Under the pieces are notes generated by a model. It saw only the letters and a list, made by a program, of their open reading frames with translations. It did not search any database and was not told the origin of the DNA. Made by a program: the position numbers and the translations under genes. Positions 8,779 to 20,190 of a stretch of 64,000 bases of DNA are shown here, in pieces. The stretch is from Acinetobacter sp. S54 (lineage in GTDB: Bacteria; Pseudomonadota; Gammaproteobacteria; Pseudomonadales; Moraxellaceae): NCBI RefSeq assembly GCF_016624945.1, contig NZ_JACVUI010000003.1:124001-188000 (forward strand), read 5' to 3'. The first letter of the stretch is position 1. Every line of letters starts with the position of its first letter.

Positions 8779-10788
8779 TTATTTGATATTGTGATCAATT
8801 AAATGTTGACGAAGAATGCGCCTTAGTTCAAGAACCGCTTCTGGGGTTTCCTGAATAGAATGTCCACCTTTAATAATTTTTTCAGATGTTGCTCCATCAA
8901 GATGTGCGCTTTTATAAGGAACAATTCCATCTGTGATGACATTCGGATCATCACTACTGGTTTTATTTCCAATAATTGAATGGAAGACAAACCCTTTTGG
9001 TGGATTGATATTTTCTGTTAAGGTCATAAATTTAGATTTATGACTTAGATCACTTGGCCCGTTTTGAATAAGTCCTTTGTCGATCTGAGTTAATAAATCT
9101 TTAGCATCAATATCCTGATTGGTAATAGTGTCTGTGACAGCCCCTAAAAATGCACCGGGTAGCTTAATAATTTTGCGTGCAGCACGGGTAAACCATAGAT
9201 CTGCAAAATCGGTCCCACGATGAGGCGAAGACATGAAAATAGCTCGATCAAAATTGGTGATTGGTTGAATTTTCAAACGCTCTGACACAATAGGATGTTT
9301 TCTCAATCTGGCCTGTTGATATGAACTCATCATGGATAATGCTTGTGTTGAAATATCATCATTGCTGACCAATAATCGACTAATAATTCCACCCATACTA
9401 TGCCCGATTAGAACGGCATCTTTATCAGCAGAATCATGAGGGTTAAGGGTTCCAAATGCTTGTTTCAGCAAAGCGTAAATCTGAAAACGGCTCTCAAGAA
9501 TGGGCATGTTGGTTGAGTAAAATACTTGCCAAACCTGATAATGTTCGCGTAATACGCTATCTCCCATAATATCATTGGTCAGTGCGATCCATGCTTCAGG
9601 ACTACTGGCCAGTCCATGCACCAATACAATTACTTTTTTATTTGGATTGTAGGGTTCGAGCATATATAGATGTGGCATGGTCAATCGTTCTTCACGATCA
9701 ATCAATGTTAAATAAGCAGCAACACCTAGATTATTTTCTGCCAGCCATAAACCATACGGTGCGGAGAAATTGGCAGCTAACGGGTAGCTTTTGCCTGCCA
9801 CATCTACGTTTTCGATACGATAGGGATCATAAACCTGCACCATAAAATTGGGTGAGTTAATAATTTCATCTACAGTATCTGCTTTTGATGGCCGCGCAAC
9901 AATGGTGGCAGATAAATAGCGTGCTTTATGAATATTGGGGTTCACACCGCTTTGATAAGAGAAATTGAGAGGGTCTAGAATGTATTTGTTATTTATTTTT
10001 TGATTAGATGTGGATTCAGGGAAGACAGCGACAAATTCTGAACCAAAACCATCGCGACGGTTAATAGTGCGTAAGCCTGAAAAATTGAGGTTATAGCTAG
10101 AGATAAAACGTTCTAGTTCTTTATTTTTTAATAATGGATAGTTATCCAGATTAATACTGTAAGTACTCGTTCCAATCTTTATACTGTCAGTGGCTTTTTT
10201 TGTCGTTGAACGCTGCGAACTGAGAGTGACTAGTTTTGCAATCGCCTGATTATAAAAGTCACGAATCTGAACTTGGCGGTTATCAAAAATACGATCTACA
10301 GGCTTACGTTTGGTTTTAAACAAGTACGCGTAACTATAACGGATACTTTTATCCAGCATTTCGAGTTGTTGAATCTGACATTCATCATAAGATTTTTGGA
10401 CTTGTTGTTGATGTTCTTCTGAGCGATGTTTGGTTAAGGTACTGACTGTACATGCAGAGGATTTATCCAGTTGCATGGCTTTTGCCAAATAAAGCTCACT
10501 TGCGGTTGAGAGAAATTGTTCATCTACAATTTCTGGAATCATCTTTAATTCATTCACGCAAGACGTAGGGTTGTCCATACAGACTTTAGCTTCACGCCCT
10601 GACATTGAGAGAACATTGAGGCTGGCTTCACTCAATTTATCCTGCATCAGGATGCTATTACGCTCATTGGAAATAGTCACGTTAAGTGCTTGTTGTTTAA
10701 CACTTACGACTTGGCAACCACTCAGTAAAGTAACAGAAAAGGTTGCGACCAGAATTAAAAAGGTATTTTTTTTTCTGCAATTGATCAT
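8779..10788 (-). CDS. Lipoprotein with C-terminal alpha/beta hydrolase domain
   Basis: 669 residues. A lipoprotein signal ends in LLSGC with Cys25 as the lipidation site. Residues about 30-390 are a domain I do not recognise. The last 280 residues are an alpha/beta hydrolase: oxyanion-loop VLVHGLASSPEAW, nucleophile elbow GHSMGG (Ser near 463), and a late DGIVPY Asp and GGHS His that complete the triad. A lipase or esterase acting at the envelope is likely. The start has no good ribosome site in front of it, so translation may be weak or regulated. Its upstream neighbour is another lipoprotein gene on the same strand, but a terminator separates them. Confidence 0.82.
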   Translation of the reverse strand: MINCRKKNTFLILVATFSVTLLSGCQVVSVKQQALNVTISNERNSILMQDKLSEASLNVLSMSGREAKVCMDNPTSCVNELKMIPEIVDEQFLSTASELYLAKAMQLDKSSACTVSTLTKHRSEEHQQQVQKSYDECQIQQLEMLDKSIRYSYAYLFKTKRKPVDRIFDNRQVQIRDFYNQAIAKLVTLSSQRSTTKKATDSIKIGTSTYSINLDNYPLLKNKELERFISSYNLNFSGLRTINRRDGFGSEFVAVFPESTSNQKINNKYILDPLNFSYQSGVNPNIHKARYLSATIVARPSKADTVDEIINSPNFMVQVYDPYRIENVDVAGKSYPLAANFSAPYGLWLAENNLGVAAYLTLIDREERLTMPHLYMLEPYNPNKKVIVLVHGLASSPEAWIALTNDIMGDSVLREHYQVWQVFYSTNMPILESRFQIYALLKQAFGTLNPHDSADKDAVLIGHSMGGIISRLLVSNDDISTQALSMMSSYQQARLRKHPIVSERLKIQPITNFDRAIFMSSPHRGTDFADLWFTRAARKIIKLPGAFLGAVTDTITNQDIDAKDLLTQIDKGLIQNGPSDLSHKSKFMTLTENINPPKGFVFHSIIGNKTSSDDPNVITDGIVPYKSAHLDGATSEKIIKGGHSIQETPEAVLELRRILRQHLIDHNIK

Positions 10789-10870
10789 GGGCAGGAGGTA
10801 AAAATTGATTTGAAATTAGCCCGATCATACGTGATCTGAAGTAATTTTCAATTCGCTTAAAAAAAATTAT

Positions 10871-10898
10871 AAAAAAAGGCTGTAACAACAGCCTTTTT
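10871..10898 (-). terminator. Terminator after the TPR lipoprotein gene
   Basis: A perfect stem AGGCTGT/ACAGCCT (10877-10883 with 10888-10894) with a 4-base loop, extended by A/T runs. On the minus strand it ends in a T run before the hydrolase lipoprotein gene. Confidence 0.8.
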
Positions 10899-10910
10899 CA
10901 TACGATAAGC

Positions 10911-11840
10911 TTACGAAGCAGGTTTAGCTGCAATCGCTGGATTATTTAAAACTTGCCAAACATTCCAACGCCCTTGTTTTTCAATTTCAGTGAGCAGGCG
11001 ATCAGCAACTTCCGCCTCATCTGGATATTTGAGTTTGTAGTTTTTTAGGGTTTGAATCGCATTTTTCTTTTGTTCCATCGCAATGTAGTTATTTACTGAA
11101 GCTAAATAGGCTTCCTGTACACCACCTTGCATGGCTTTATTTAAATAGGGGATTGCTTCACTTTGACCGCCACCTTCAGATAGACCGAAACCAAACCAGA
11201 AGTTTGCTTCAGGATCATCCGAGTTAATTTTAAGCAAACGTTGAGCATAAGTTAATGATTTTGTGGTATAGGCAGAACCTAAGTCCAGATTGCGTCCCAT
11301 TACACTTGCCTTAAATGCACGAATCAAGACATCAAATGAGGCATTAGGATTAGTTGCTAATGTATCTAAATGCTGTGAAACTTCTTTTAACTTACTTTCG
11401 TAGCCTTTGCGTTCCTGACGATCTGTAAAGCGTGGTGGATAATGACGGGCCTTACCTTCAACCAGTTGTAAAAAATCATCGATATCAGTGACATCAAGTT
11501 CATTTTCACCTGCAAGCACTGCGTATTTCATTGCTCGTGTATTGCTATTGATGGTGGGGATAATGAGTTTATTGACATCGAGTGTAATCGTTTTTGATGG
11601 ATCACTTGGATCAGTCACCGCCATTTTAGTCACAGGCTGCGCAGCTGCCGCTTTTAGCTCAAGCTCAAATGGCGGCGGAGCGTCATAATTAAATGGATTA
11701 AGTGCGTAAAATGGAGGGGAAACGTCAGGTTCTGTAAAAACAAAAGGTTCAGGCGCATTATTTTTCTTGACAGCAACTGGACTACACGCGGTTAAAACTG
11801 AAGCTGCGAGTAGTGTATATGCCAAAGGCTTAAGCATCAT
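10911..11840 (-). CDS. Lipoprotein with tetratricopeptide-like repeats
   Basis: About 310 residues. The signal peptide ends in LTAC (Cys19), so it is probably membrane-anchored by lipid. The first third is Pro/Ala-rich; residues about 190-290 contain TPR-like helical pairs (for example AQRLLKINSDDPEANFWFGFGLSEGG and the repeat that follows). Proteins of this kind act as envelope scaffolds. I chose the ATG at 11840 because GGA lies seven bases upstream; the ATG at 11852 is an alternative. No enzyme motif is visible. Confidence 0.7.
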   Translation of the reverse strand: MMLKPLAYTLLAASVLTACSPVAVKKNNAPEPFVFTEPDVSPPFYALNPFNYDAPPPFELELKAAAAQPVTKMAVTDPSDPSKTITLDVNKLIIPTINSNTRAMKYAVLAGENELDVTDIDDFLQLVEGKARHYPPRFTDRQERKGYESKLKEVSQHLDTLATNPNASFDVLIRAFKASVMGRNLDLGSAYTTKSLTYAQRLLKINSDDPEANFWFGFGLSEGGGQSEAIPYLNKAMQGGVQEAYLASVNNYIAMEQKKNAIQTLKNYKLKYPDEAEVADRLLTEIEKQGRWNVWQVLNNPAIAAKPAS

Positions 11841-11951
11841 AGAAACGTCCATTCTTTGTTGTTTAAAGTTAAAAAGATGTTTGTCGAGCCAGTCTAAAAA
11901 AAGCCAGACAAACATGCAATGAGAGACGTGTTACAGTATTAAACCAATTGT

Positions 11952-12767
11952 TCACGCTTTAGACGAATTACTTTGTGCTTCGCATTCGCGTCGAACTTCT
12001 TCAATAATTTTGAGTTCTTCTTCACTAAATGGCTGTTCATCCTGATTCTGTTTTTTAAAAGTCGGATCCAGAAGGGATAGCCGTTGGCACAAAGTATTCA
12101 TGCGCGCTTCATTGTTTTGAATACGATCAAGTAGTACACGCATCCCTTCAAGCATAGGATCAGTTTGATCATTTGTGGTCGCATAAGGCTGAAAACCAAT
12201 GCTTTCTGCATAATTACGGCGACGTTGTTCCTGCTCATTTTCTACTTTATCTTTATCCTTGTAGATAAAACGGGCAGGGTTGCCAACGGCTGTTATACCC
12301 GCGGGAACTTCTTTGGTGACGACCGCATTAGAACCAACTTTGGCACCTTTACCTACAGTAAATGGTCCTAAAATTTTGGCTCCAGCACCTACAATGACAC
12401 CATCTTCAAGTGTAGGATGGCGTTTGCCTTTGTTCCATGTCGTGCCCCCTAAAGTCACGCCATGATAAAGGGTTACATCATCACCAATTTCAGCAGTTTC
12501 ACCGATAACCACGCCCATACCATGATCGATAAAGAAACGTTTACCGATTTTAGCACCTGGATGAATCTCAATACCTGTTGCAAAACGACTAAAGGTGGAT
12601 AACAACCGTGCGGTACTTTTACAGTCTTTTTCCCAAAGTTTATGAGCGACCCGATGCATGATCAGTGCATGAATACCGGGATAGTTGGTAATGACTTCTA
12701 AAGTATTGCGAGCTGCTGGATCACGCGCAAATACAGCCTGAATATCTTCTTTGAGCTGCTTAAGCAT
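11952..12767 (-). CDS. cysE: Serine O-acetyltransferase CysE
   Basis: 271 residues. Acetylates L-serine with acetyl-CoA to give O-acetylserine, the precursor of cysteine. A helical N-terminal part is followed by left-handed beta-helix hexapeptide repeats (from [14 protein letters not shown] through [11 protein letters not shown]), with the catalytic DHGMG and YHGVTLGG segments. The C-terminal tail (after about residue 195) is longer than in short EpsC forms and acidic. The start overlaps the end of trmJ by eight bases, so the two are co-transcribed. Cysteine feedback inhibition is typical of the family. Confidence 0.95.
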   Translation of the reverse strand: MLKQLKEDIQAVFARDPAARNTLEVITNYPGIHALIMHRVAHKLWEKDCKSTARLLSTFSRFATGIEIHPGAKIGKRFFIDHGMGVVIGETAEIGDDVTLYHGVTLGGTTWNKGKRHPTLEDGVIVGAGAKILGPFTVGKGAKVGSNAVVTKEVPAGITAVGNPARFIYKDKDKVENEQEQRRRNYAESIGFQPYATTNDQTDPMLEGMRVLLDRIQNNEARMNTLCQRLSLLDPTFKKQNQDEQPFSEEELKIIEEVRRECEAQSNSSKA

Positions 12768-13620
12768 TGGATTGATCCTCTTTATCCATTGATGTTTTTT
12801 TCCATGTGCCCTGACTTAAGGCTTGGACACGACTAAATATGCCACGAAGTAAATGATATTCCATACGATCTAATTGTATACGTCCAAATAAGCGACGCAA
12901 GCGCAAAGGCAATAAACGTGGATTATTAGGATCTAAAAACTCAATATCGACCAACATTTTTTCTAAATGTGGATAGAACTCTTCCATTTGTTTGTGAGTA
13001 ACTAATGGTTCATCCCAATCCATTGTTGTATTTTGTGTGACAGGCATTTGTTCAGCATGATTTTCCGATGCCTGATTAGTTTTTTGGGCCAGTTGTTGCA
13101 AGGTTGCCATACGCATTTCATAACATACGACTTGAATAGCTTGCGCAACATTCAGTACGCCATAATCTGTATTGACAGGAATGGTCAGATGATAATTTGC
13201 CAATGCCAGTTCTTCATTGGTTAAACCACGGTCTTCACGACCAAATACAATCGCAACTTCTTGTTGCTCTTTTAATACTGCTTGCATGGAAAGTTCGGCG
13301 GCTGGACGTACATCAAGTAATGGCCACGGAATGGTGCGACTACGTGCACTGGTTCCAAATACAATGTGACAGTCCTGAATGGCCTGTTCCAGTGTTTCTA
13401 CGATTTCAATTTGCTCAACCAAATCCTGTGCACCTGCGGCCAGTGCATCAATATCTGGGTGAGGATAAGTTTTGGGTTTAACTAGAACCAGTTTACTTAA
13501 TCCCATTGTTTTCATTGCCCTCAATGCACTTCCAATGTTGGCAGGCAAAGTGGTATTGACCATGACAATTCTTACATGCGACAGAGATTGTGAAACTGAC
13601 GCATTGTCAGATATATTCAT
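12760..13620 (-). CDS. trmJ: tRNA (cytidine/uridine-2'-O-)-methyltransferase TrmJ
   Basis: 286 residues of the SpoU/TrmH knotted methyltransferase family. It methylates the ribose of nucleotide 32 in tRNA with S-adenosylmethionine. Family motifs are visible: [14 protein letters not shown] near the start, [13 protein letters not shown] in the middle and [13 protein letters not shown] forming the SAM-binding knot. The C-terminal extension fits TrmJ rather than TrmH. It ends inside cysE, an arrangement that couples the two genes' translation. Confidence 0.93.
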   Translation of the reverse strand: MNISDNASVSQSLSHVRIVMVNTTLPANIGSALRAMKTMGLSKLVLVKPKTYPHPDIDALAAGAQDLVEQIEIVETLEQAIQDCHIVFGTSARSRTIPWPLLDVRPAAELSMQAVLKEQQEVAIVFGREDRGLTNEELALANYHLTIPVNTDYGVLNVAQAIQVVCYEMRMATLQQLAQKTNQASENHAEQMPVTQNTTMDWDEPLVTHKQMEEFYPHLEKMLVDIEFLDPNNPRLLPLRLRRLFGRIQLDRMEYHLLRGIFSRVQALSQGTWKKTSMDKEDQSNA

Positions 13621-13641
13621 AAATAATCCAGATCTAAAATT

Positions 13642-16600
13642 TTAAGAATATTGAGAGGCTTCGGCTTGATATAAATCCATGGCTTCATCCATAGACATAT
13701 CCGCAGGCGGTGAAGCTAATGGAGCAATGCGTGCTGGTTCGGCTGCTTTTGCTGCTTTGGATTTCACCTGATACTCAATATGAATGGATTCTTTACCAAA
13801 ATAGTCACGTAGCTTGGATAGTAGCTCATCCTGAGGTGCGACTTTCCAGTTTTGTCCCAGATATAATTCTGCTGTCGCATAATCTTGTTCAATGACAATC
13901 TGAATAGGAATGTGCTGGCACATATCGATATTACAAAATGGTAAGATTATGTGTTGTAAATCATGAGCTAAAGCAGTCGTGGTTAAATCTTTAGAAGGTT
14001 GAATCCGAATATGATTGGCTCGTTTTTGTCGAATTTCGTTTAAACTGAAGGCTTTACTTAAACGTGCCATTGGACGGTCAAAGCCTTCACGTTCATAAAT
14101 ATCGCCTTCAATGACCACTACTCTTTCAACTTGAACAATCTCTTTAAAGCGTTGAAATCGCTCATGATTACAACTGACTTCGATCCGTGCCGTTCCATCA
14201 TCCAGTGTAATCATCATTCGATTCGGGAAATTCGCAACATCAACCACTAATCCAGCAAATACAGTAGGTTGTCCACGGCGTGTCGGACTTAACTCACTAA
14301 TTTTAGCAGGAATAAAAGCCTTTAATTCCGAACGATATACATCGATAGGATGACCCGTTAAATACAATCCCAGTGTATCTTTTTCGCCTTTTAGACGAAC
14401 TTCATCTGACCATGGTTTTACGGGTTTGGCTGGCTTGCGTTGAACCTCTTCAACCTCACCAAATAAATCCATAATCCCGGTTTCACGGTTACTACGTGCC
14501 TGTTCCGCCGCCTGTACTGCTTCTGGCAGTTGTGCCATTAAGCTAGAGCGTTCAATACCCAGACAATCTAGCGCACCCGCACGGATTAAGGCTTCAAGTG
14601 TACGTTTATTGATTTTTTTGAGGTCAATACGATGACAAAAATCGAATAGGTCGGTATAAGGTCCATCTTTTTCACGTGAGTCAATCACGGATTGCATAGC
14701 CTGTTCACCTACGCCTTTAATCGCCCCTAACCCATAAACCACGGTTTTTTCATCACTCGCATGGAAACGATAAATGGACATATTCACCGAGGGCGGTAAA
14801 ACTTCTAAGCCATTACTACGACAATCATCAATCAAAAAGACCACATTGTCTGTATTTTGCATTTCCGATGACATCACCGCTGCCATAAATTCAGCAGGGT
14901 AATGTGCTTTAAGCCATGCTGTATGGTAGGCGACCAGAGCATAGGCCGCGGCGTGTGATTTGTTAAAACCGTAACCTGCAAACTTTTCCATATAGTCAAA
15001 GATATGGTTAGCTGTAGCTTCATCAATCTCTTTTTCAGCAGCACCCGTAATAAAGATCTGACGCTGTTTTACCATTTCCTCGGGTTTCTTTTTCCCCATG
15101 GCGCGACGTAGTAAGTCTGCACCCCCAAGCGTATAACCTGCACAGAACTGTGCAGCCTGCATGACCTGTTCCTGATACACCATAATGCCATAGGTAGGTT
15201 CCAGTACACTTTCAAGTAATGGGTGAAGATATTCAAACTCGCCGCCATGCATACGATGGATAAAGTCAGGAATAAGATCCATTGGGCCAGGGCGATACAA
15301 GGATACAAATGCGATAATTTCTTCAAATTTGCTTGGACGCGCTTCTTTCAACATGCGTTTCATACCCACGGATTCAAACTGGAATACCGCTGTAGTATTT
15401 GCATCTGCGAAGACTTTATAGGCATCTACATCATCGAGTGGAACATGGGTAATTACTAAAGGCTCTTTGACATCAGCGCGTTTATTAATGTTCTGGATCG
15501 CATCTTCAATCACGGTTAGATTTCGTAGACCCAAAAAGTCAAACTTGACCAGACCTGCAGCTTCAACGTCATCTTTATCGTATTGCGCCACACGGTTGGT
15601 TCCATCTGCATCACACAGAACCGCGGAATAATCAGTAATTTTACCCGGGGCAATCACCACGCCACCCGCATGTTTACCTGTGTTGCGGGTAATCCCTTCT
15701 AATTTGAGTGCCATTTCCCAGATTTCACTGGCATCATCATTATCAGGGTTAGATGGATTCGTGACAATATCTTTAAGTTGAGGTTCCATCTCGATGGCAG
15801 TCGCGAGATCAACCCCAAGCGGTTTAGTCGGTACCATTTTAGAGATACGATCAGCCAAACCATATGATTTTCCTAATACTCGTGCCACATCTCGGATTGC
15901 ACCTTTAGCTGCCATCGTACCAAACGTTGCAATCTGAGATACAGCTTCACGACCATAAGTTCGTGATACATAATCGATGACGCGGTCACGCCCGGCAATA
16001 CAAAAGTCGACGTCAAAGTCAGGCATTGAAACCCGTTCGGGGTTTAAAAAACGTTCAAACAGCAGATCGTAGCGTAATGGATCAAGATCGGTAATTTTTA
16101 AGCTATAGGCAACAAGTGAACCTGCACCAGACCCACGTCCTGGGCCGACAGGTACGCCGTTATTCTTGGCCCATTGAATAAAGTCCATGACGATGAGGAA
16201 GTAGCCTGGGAAACCCATTTTCAAAATAATATCAACTTCATATTTGATACGATCATCGTAGGGCTTACGAATCTCTGGCCAATCTTCATCACGTTCCTCA
16301 ACGGGATAAAGCAATTCCAGACGCTCTTCCAAACCTTCTTTGGACAAATGTTCAAAATAGGTATCAATGGTAAAGCCTTCTGGAATGGGGTAATCAGGCA
16401 AGAAGTAAGTGCCAAGTTGTAAACTCACATTACAACGTTGAGCAATGTAATAGGTATTTTCTAATGCACTCGGAATATCTGAGAATAATTCAGACATTTC
16501 TTCGGCAGTTTTAAAATATTGTTCTGGGCTATAGTGGCGCGGTCGACGATCATCTGCCAGAACGTAACCATCTGCGATACATACGCGTGCTTCATGGGCT

Positions 16601-17205
16601 TCAAAGTCATCACGTTCGACAAAGTGCACATCATTATGCGCTACGACCCCAACATTATATTTGGCTGCGAGTTTGACCGCTTCCTGAACATAATCTTCTT
16701 CGCCAGCACGATCAGTACGGGTTAATGCAAGATACACGCGATTGCCGAATTTTTCCTGCCACGCTTGCAGGAGTGGTTCAGCTTTTTGAGGATTGGAAGA
16801 ACACAGCATCCTACCTACATCACTCTGCTGTCCCAATAATACAATAATGTCTTGATGTTGTTCTAAAATCCATTCTTTTTGTACACAAGGAATACTAAGT
16901 TGTTGCCCTTCAATAAAACCACGCGAGACAATTTCAGTCAGACTTCGCCAGCCATCATTGGTCATGGCAAGTAAGGTTACCCGATGTTCAGCATCATTTA
17001 GGCGTATTTGACTGCCTAAAATAGGTTTAATTCCTTTAGAGAGGCAACTCTCATAAAATTTGACGGCAGCATGTAAATTGGAAAGATCCGTCAACGCTAA
17101 AGCAGGCATGCTTTCGCTTACCGCAGCTTTGATGAGATCAGGTATCCGCACAATCGATTCGGTAATCGAGAACTCTGTATGAATACCAAGATGAACAAAC
17201 TGCAT
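13642..17205 (-). CDS. dnaE: DNA polymerase III alpha subunit
   Basis: 1187 residues, slightly longer than the Escherichia coli protein. It is the replicative polymerase. Visible in order: an N-terminal PHP domain (HLGIHTEFSITES), the catalytic palm with PDFDVDFCIAGRDR and a later KFDFLGLRNLTVI that together supply the acidic metal ligands, a helix-hairpin-helix region near 830-880 (KINKRTLEALIRAGALD), and the C-terminal OB-fold and tau-binding parts. Gene order trmJ-dnaE is same-strand with 21 bases between, so they may share a transcript. Confidence 0.97.
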   Translation of the reverse strand: MQFVHLGIHTEFSITESIVRIPDLIKAAVSESMPALALTDLSNLHAAVKFYESCLSKGIKPILGSQIRLNDAEHRVTLLAMTNDGWRSLTEIVSRGFIEGQQLSIPCVQKEWILEQHQDIIVLLGQQSDVGRMLCSSNPQKAEPLLQAWQEKFGNRVYLALTRTDRAGEEDYVQEAVKLAAKYNVGVVAHNDVHFVERDDFEAHEARVCIADGYVLADDRRPRHYSPEQYFKTAEEMSELFSDIPSALENTYYIAQRCNVSLQLGTYFLPDYPIPEGFTIDTYFEHLSKEGLEERLELLYPVEERDEDWPEIRKPYDDRIKYEVDIILKMGFPGYFLIVMDFIQWAKNNGVPVGPGRGSGAGSLVAYSLKITDLDPLRYDLLFERFLNPERVSMPDFDVDFCIAGRDRVIDYVSRTYGREAVSQIATFGTMAAKGAIRDVARVLGKSYGLADRISKMVPTKPLGVDLATAIEMEPQLKDIVTNPSNPDNDDASEIWEMALKLEGITRNTGKHAGGVVIAPGKITDYSAVLCDADGTNRVAQYDKDDVEAAGLVKFDFLGLRNLTVIEDAIQNINKRADVKEPLVITHVPLDDVDAYKVFADANTTAVFQFESVGMKRMLKEARPSKFEEIIAFVSLYRPGPMDLIPDFIHRMHGGEFEYLHPLLESVLEPTYGIMVYQEQVMQAAQFCAGYTLGGADLLRRAMGKKKPEEMVKQRQIFITGAAEKEIDEATANHIFDYMEKFAGYGFNKSHAAAYALVAYHTAWLKAHYPAEFMAAVMSSEMQNTDNVVFLIDDCRSNGLEVLPPSVNMSIYRFHASDEKTVVYGLGAIKGVGEQAMQSVIDSREKDGPYTDLFDFCHRIDLKKINKRTLEALIRAGALDCLGIERSSLMAQLPEAVQAAEQARSNRETGIMDLFGEVEEVQRKPAKPVKPWSDEVRLKGEKDTLGLYLTGHPIDVYRSELKAFIPAKISELSPTRRGQPTVFAGLVVDVANFPNRMMITLDDGTARIEVSCNHERFQRFKEIVQVERVVVIEGDIYEREGFDRPMARLSKAFSLNEIRQKRANHIRIQPSKDLTTTALAHDLQHIILPFCNIDMCQHIPIQIVIEQDYATAELYLGQNWKVAPQDELLSKLRDYFGKESIHIEYQVKSKAAKAAEPARIAPLASPPADMSMDEAMDLYQAEASQYS

Positions 17206-17321
17206 AAAACGATCCTGACCAAGTCCGTCGATGATTATAAGGTATCATTAGTTTAACATGCTCTGCCTTGAGCCGTTGTCTATTATTTTTCCAATAAAAC
17301 CATAATTTTTTTTATAAAAAA

Positions 17322-17358
17322 GACAATGTCCAATAGAACCCAATGATGAACATTGGGT
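17322..17358 (-). terminator. Terminator after asparaginase, with two competing stems
   Basis: On the minus strand an 8-bp perfect hairpin (ACCCAATG/CATTGGGT at 17338-17345 and 17351-17358) overlaps a second possible stem, CAATGTTC with GGACATTG (plus-strand 17348-17355 with 17324-17331), which is followed directly by TCTTTTTT. The second looks like the terminator; the two cannot form together. Confidence 0.5.
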
Positions 17359-17391
17359 CACTACATAAAGATTTGAAGCATGAAGAGCAGA

Positions 17392-18477
<1,086 letters not shown>

Positions 18478-18490
18478 TTAAAATTCCATT

Positions 18491-18520
18491 AAAAAAGCAA
18501 TGTCTGTGCCAGACATTGCT
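18491..18520 (-). terminator. Terminator between alaA and asparaginase
   Basis: A perfect 10-bp stem (AGCAATGTCT at 18496-18505 with AGACATTGCT at 18511-18520), 5-base loop, then a run of six T on the minus strand. It ends the aminotransferase transcript before ansB. Confidence 0.85.
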
Positions 18521-18576
18521 TTAATTTAAGGTTTTTTTTACAACTAAGTCATTGGCAAATTATTATGTAGTCATAA

Positions 18577-20007
18577 TTAACGTTTTGTGGCTAAGAAACG
18601 ACCTAAACGGGTAATGGCTTCACGTAATTCATTCTCCGCAGGTAAGAAAACCAATCGGAAATGATCCGGAGTGGGCCAGTTAAAACCAGTTCCTTGCACC
18701 AAAAGTACTTTCTCTGCACGTAAAAAGTCCAGCATAAGTTGTTCATCATCTTCAACCTGATAAATAGTGGGATCAAGTTTAGGAAAACAGTACATCGCAC
18801 CTTCAGGCTTGACACAGCTTACTCCCGGAATTTCATTCAACATTTCCCATGCAATATTACGTTGTTCATATAAACGGCCATTGGGGCGAATTAAATCATT
18901 AATTGATTGATAGCCCCCTAATGCTGTTTGAATCGCATATTGTGCCTGATGATTGGCACATAAACGCATAGAAGCCAACATATCCAGACCTTCAATATAA
19001 TCTTTGGCACGGGATTTATCGCCTGTAATAGCCATCCAACCTGAACGATAACCCGCAATACGATATGATTTAGATAGCCCGTTAAAGGAAATACAAAGTT
19101 GATCACCGGCTAAAGCAGCTAACGCAACATGTTCAATACCGTCGTAAATGATTTTGTCGTAGATTTCATCTGCAAATAAAATCAGGTCATACTTTTTTGC
19201 TAAAGTTACAATTTGTTCTAAGACATGACGTGGATACACAGAACCTGTTGGATTGTTTGGATTAATTACCACAATACCGCGTGTATTAGGCGTAATCTTA
19301 CTTTCCATATCGACAATATCAGGATACCAGCTATTTTCTTCATCACATTTATAGTGAATTGCTGTGCCACCAGACAAGTTTACCGCTGCTGTCCATAAAG
19401 GGTAGTCAGGCATTGGTACTAGCATTTCGTCGCCATCGTCCAGCAACCCTTGCATTGCCATGACAATCAGTTCAGATACGCCATTTCCGACATACACATC
19501 ATTGACATGCATATCACGAATCCCTTTTTGCTGATAATACTGGCAAATTGCTTTACGGGCAGGAAAGATACCTTTTGAGTCAGTATAACCAATGGCATTG
19601 GGTAAATTTAGCGCGACGTCATTAATGATTTCTTGTGGGGCTTCAAAACCGAACGGGGCGGGGTTTCCAATATTTAGTTTAATAATTTTGTGGCCTTGTT
19701 CTTCCATTTCATTGGCCGCTCGTAACACAGGTCCACGAATGTCGTAGCAAACATGCTCGAGCTTAGAAGATTTTTTAATTTCTCGTGGCGTTTGATGTGT
19801 TGTGTTCATTTTAGGGCTCTCGAAAGGAGTGGGGGTCACTTTTGCATAACGATATAAATAGCTTTTAAAAGTTTCAGTTGTTACCAGATCAAGGTCGTGT
19901 TGATCCTTAAGTAAGACAACAATTTTTTCATGCGTAAATCCTGCCTGTTGATATTGTTTAATCACAGGTAGTAGGTTTTTAAAAATAACGCTTTTTTTCT
20001 GCGACAT
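18577..20007 (-). CDS. alaA: AlaA-type aminotransferase with N-terminal extension
   Basis: 476 residues. From about residue 70 the protein is a class I/II PLP-dependent aminotransferase of the AlaA group (glutamate-pyruvate transaminase): KLNIGNPAPFGF near the N-terminus, VINPNNPTGSVY, FADEIYDKI, and FNGLSKSYRIAGYRSGW carrying the PLP lysine. The first 65 residues are extra: helical, with a helix-turn-helix-like pattern. The ATG at 20007 has a good AGGA site eight bases ahead, so the extension is probably translated; a second ATG at 19809 begins where normal AlaA begins. Divergent from msrB. Confidence 0.88.
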   Translation of the reverse strand: MSQKKSVIFKNLLPVIKQYQQAGFTHEKIVVLLKDQHDLDLVTTETFKSYLYRYAKVTPTPFESPKMNTTHQTPREIKKSSKLEHVCYDIRGPVLRAANEMEEQGHKIIKLNIGNPAPFGFEAPQEIINDVALNLPNAIGYTDSKGIFPARKAICQYYQQKGIRDMHVNDVYVGNGVSELIVMAMQGLLDDGDEMLVPMPDYPLWTAAVNLSGGTAIHYKCDEENSWYPDIVDMESKITPNTRGIVVINPNNPTGSVYPRHVLEQIVTLAKKYDLILFADEIYDKIIYDGIEHVALAALAGDQLCISFNGLSKSYRIAGYRSGWMAITGDKSRAKDYIEGLDMLASMRLCANHQAQYAIQTALGGYQSINDLIRPNGRLYEQRNIAWEMLNEIPGVSCVKPEGAMYCFPKLDPTIYQVEDDEQLMLDFLRAEKVLLVQGTGFNWPTPDHFRLVFLPAENELREAITRLGRFLATKR

Positions 20008-20190
20008 TTTTTAATCCTGAGCAAGAATAGACATAAGCCTAACATTATTTTTGCTCACACAAAAGCATCTTTAAAATAAAAATGCTTACCTTGATATTTA
20101 TTTTTGCTTACTTTTTGCTTTTGATTGAATTATAAGTGTTTTGTAAATTGTTCAGTAAACACTAGAAATTTTTAAATGAATAACGTAAAT

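Noticed and set aside
18603..19106. Alternate-frame open frames inside alaA, dnaE, glnD and other long genes
   Set aside because: All lie within confidently assigned genes, lack family features and show no independent ribosome sites.
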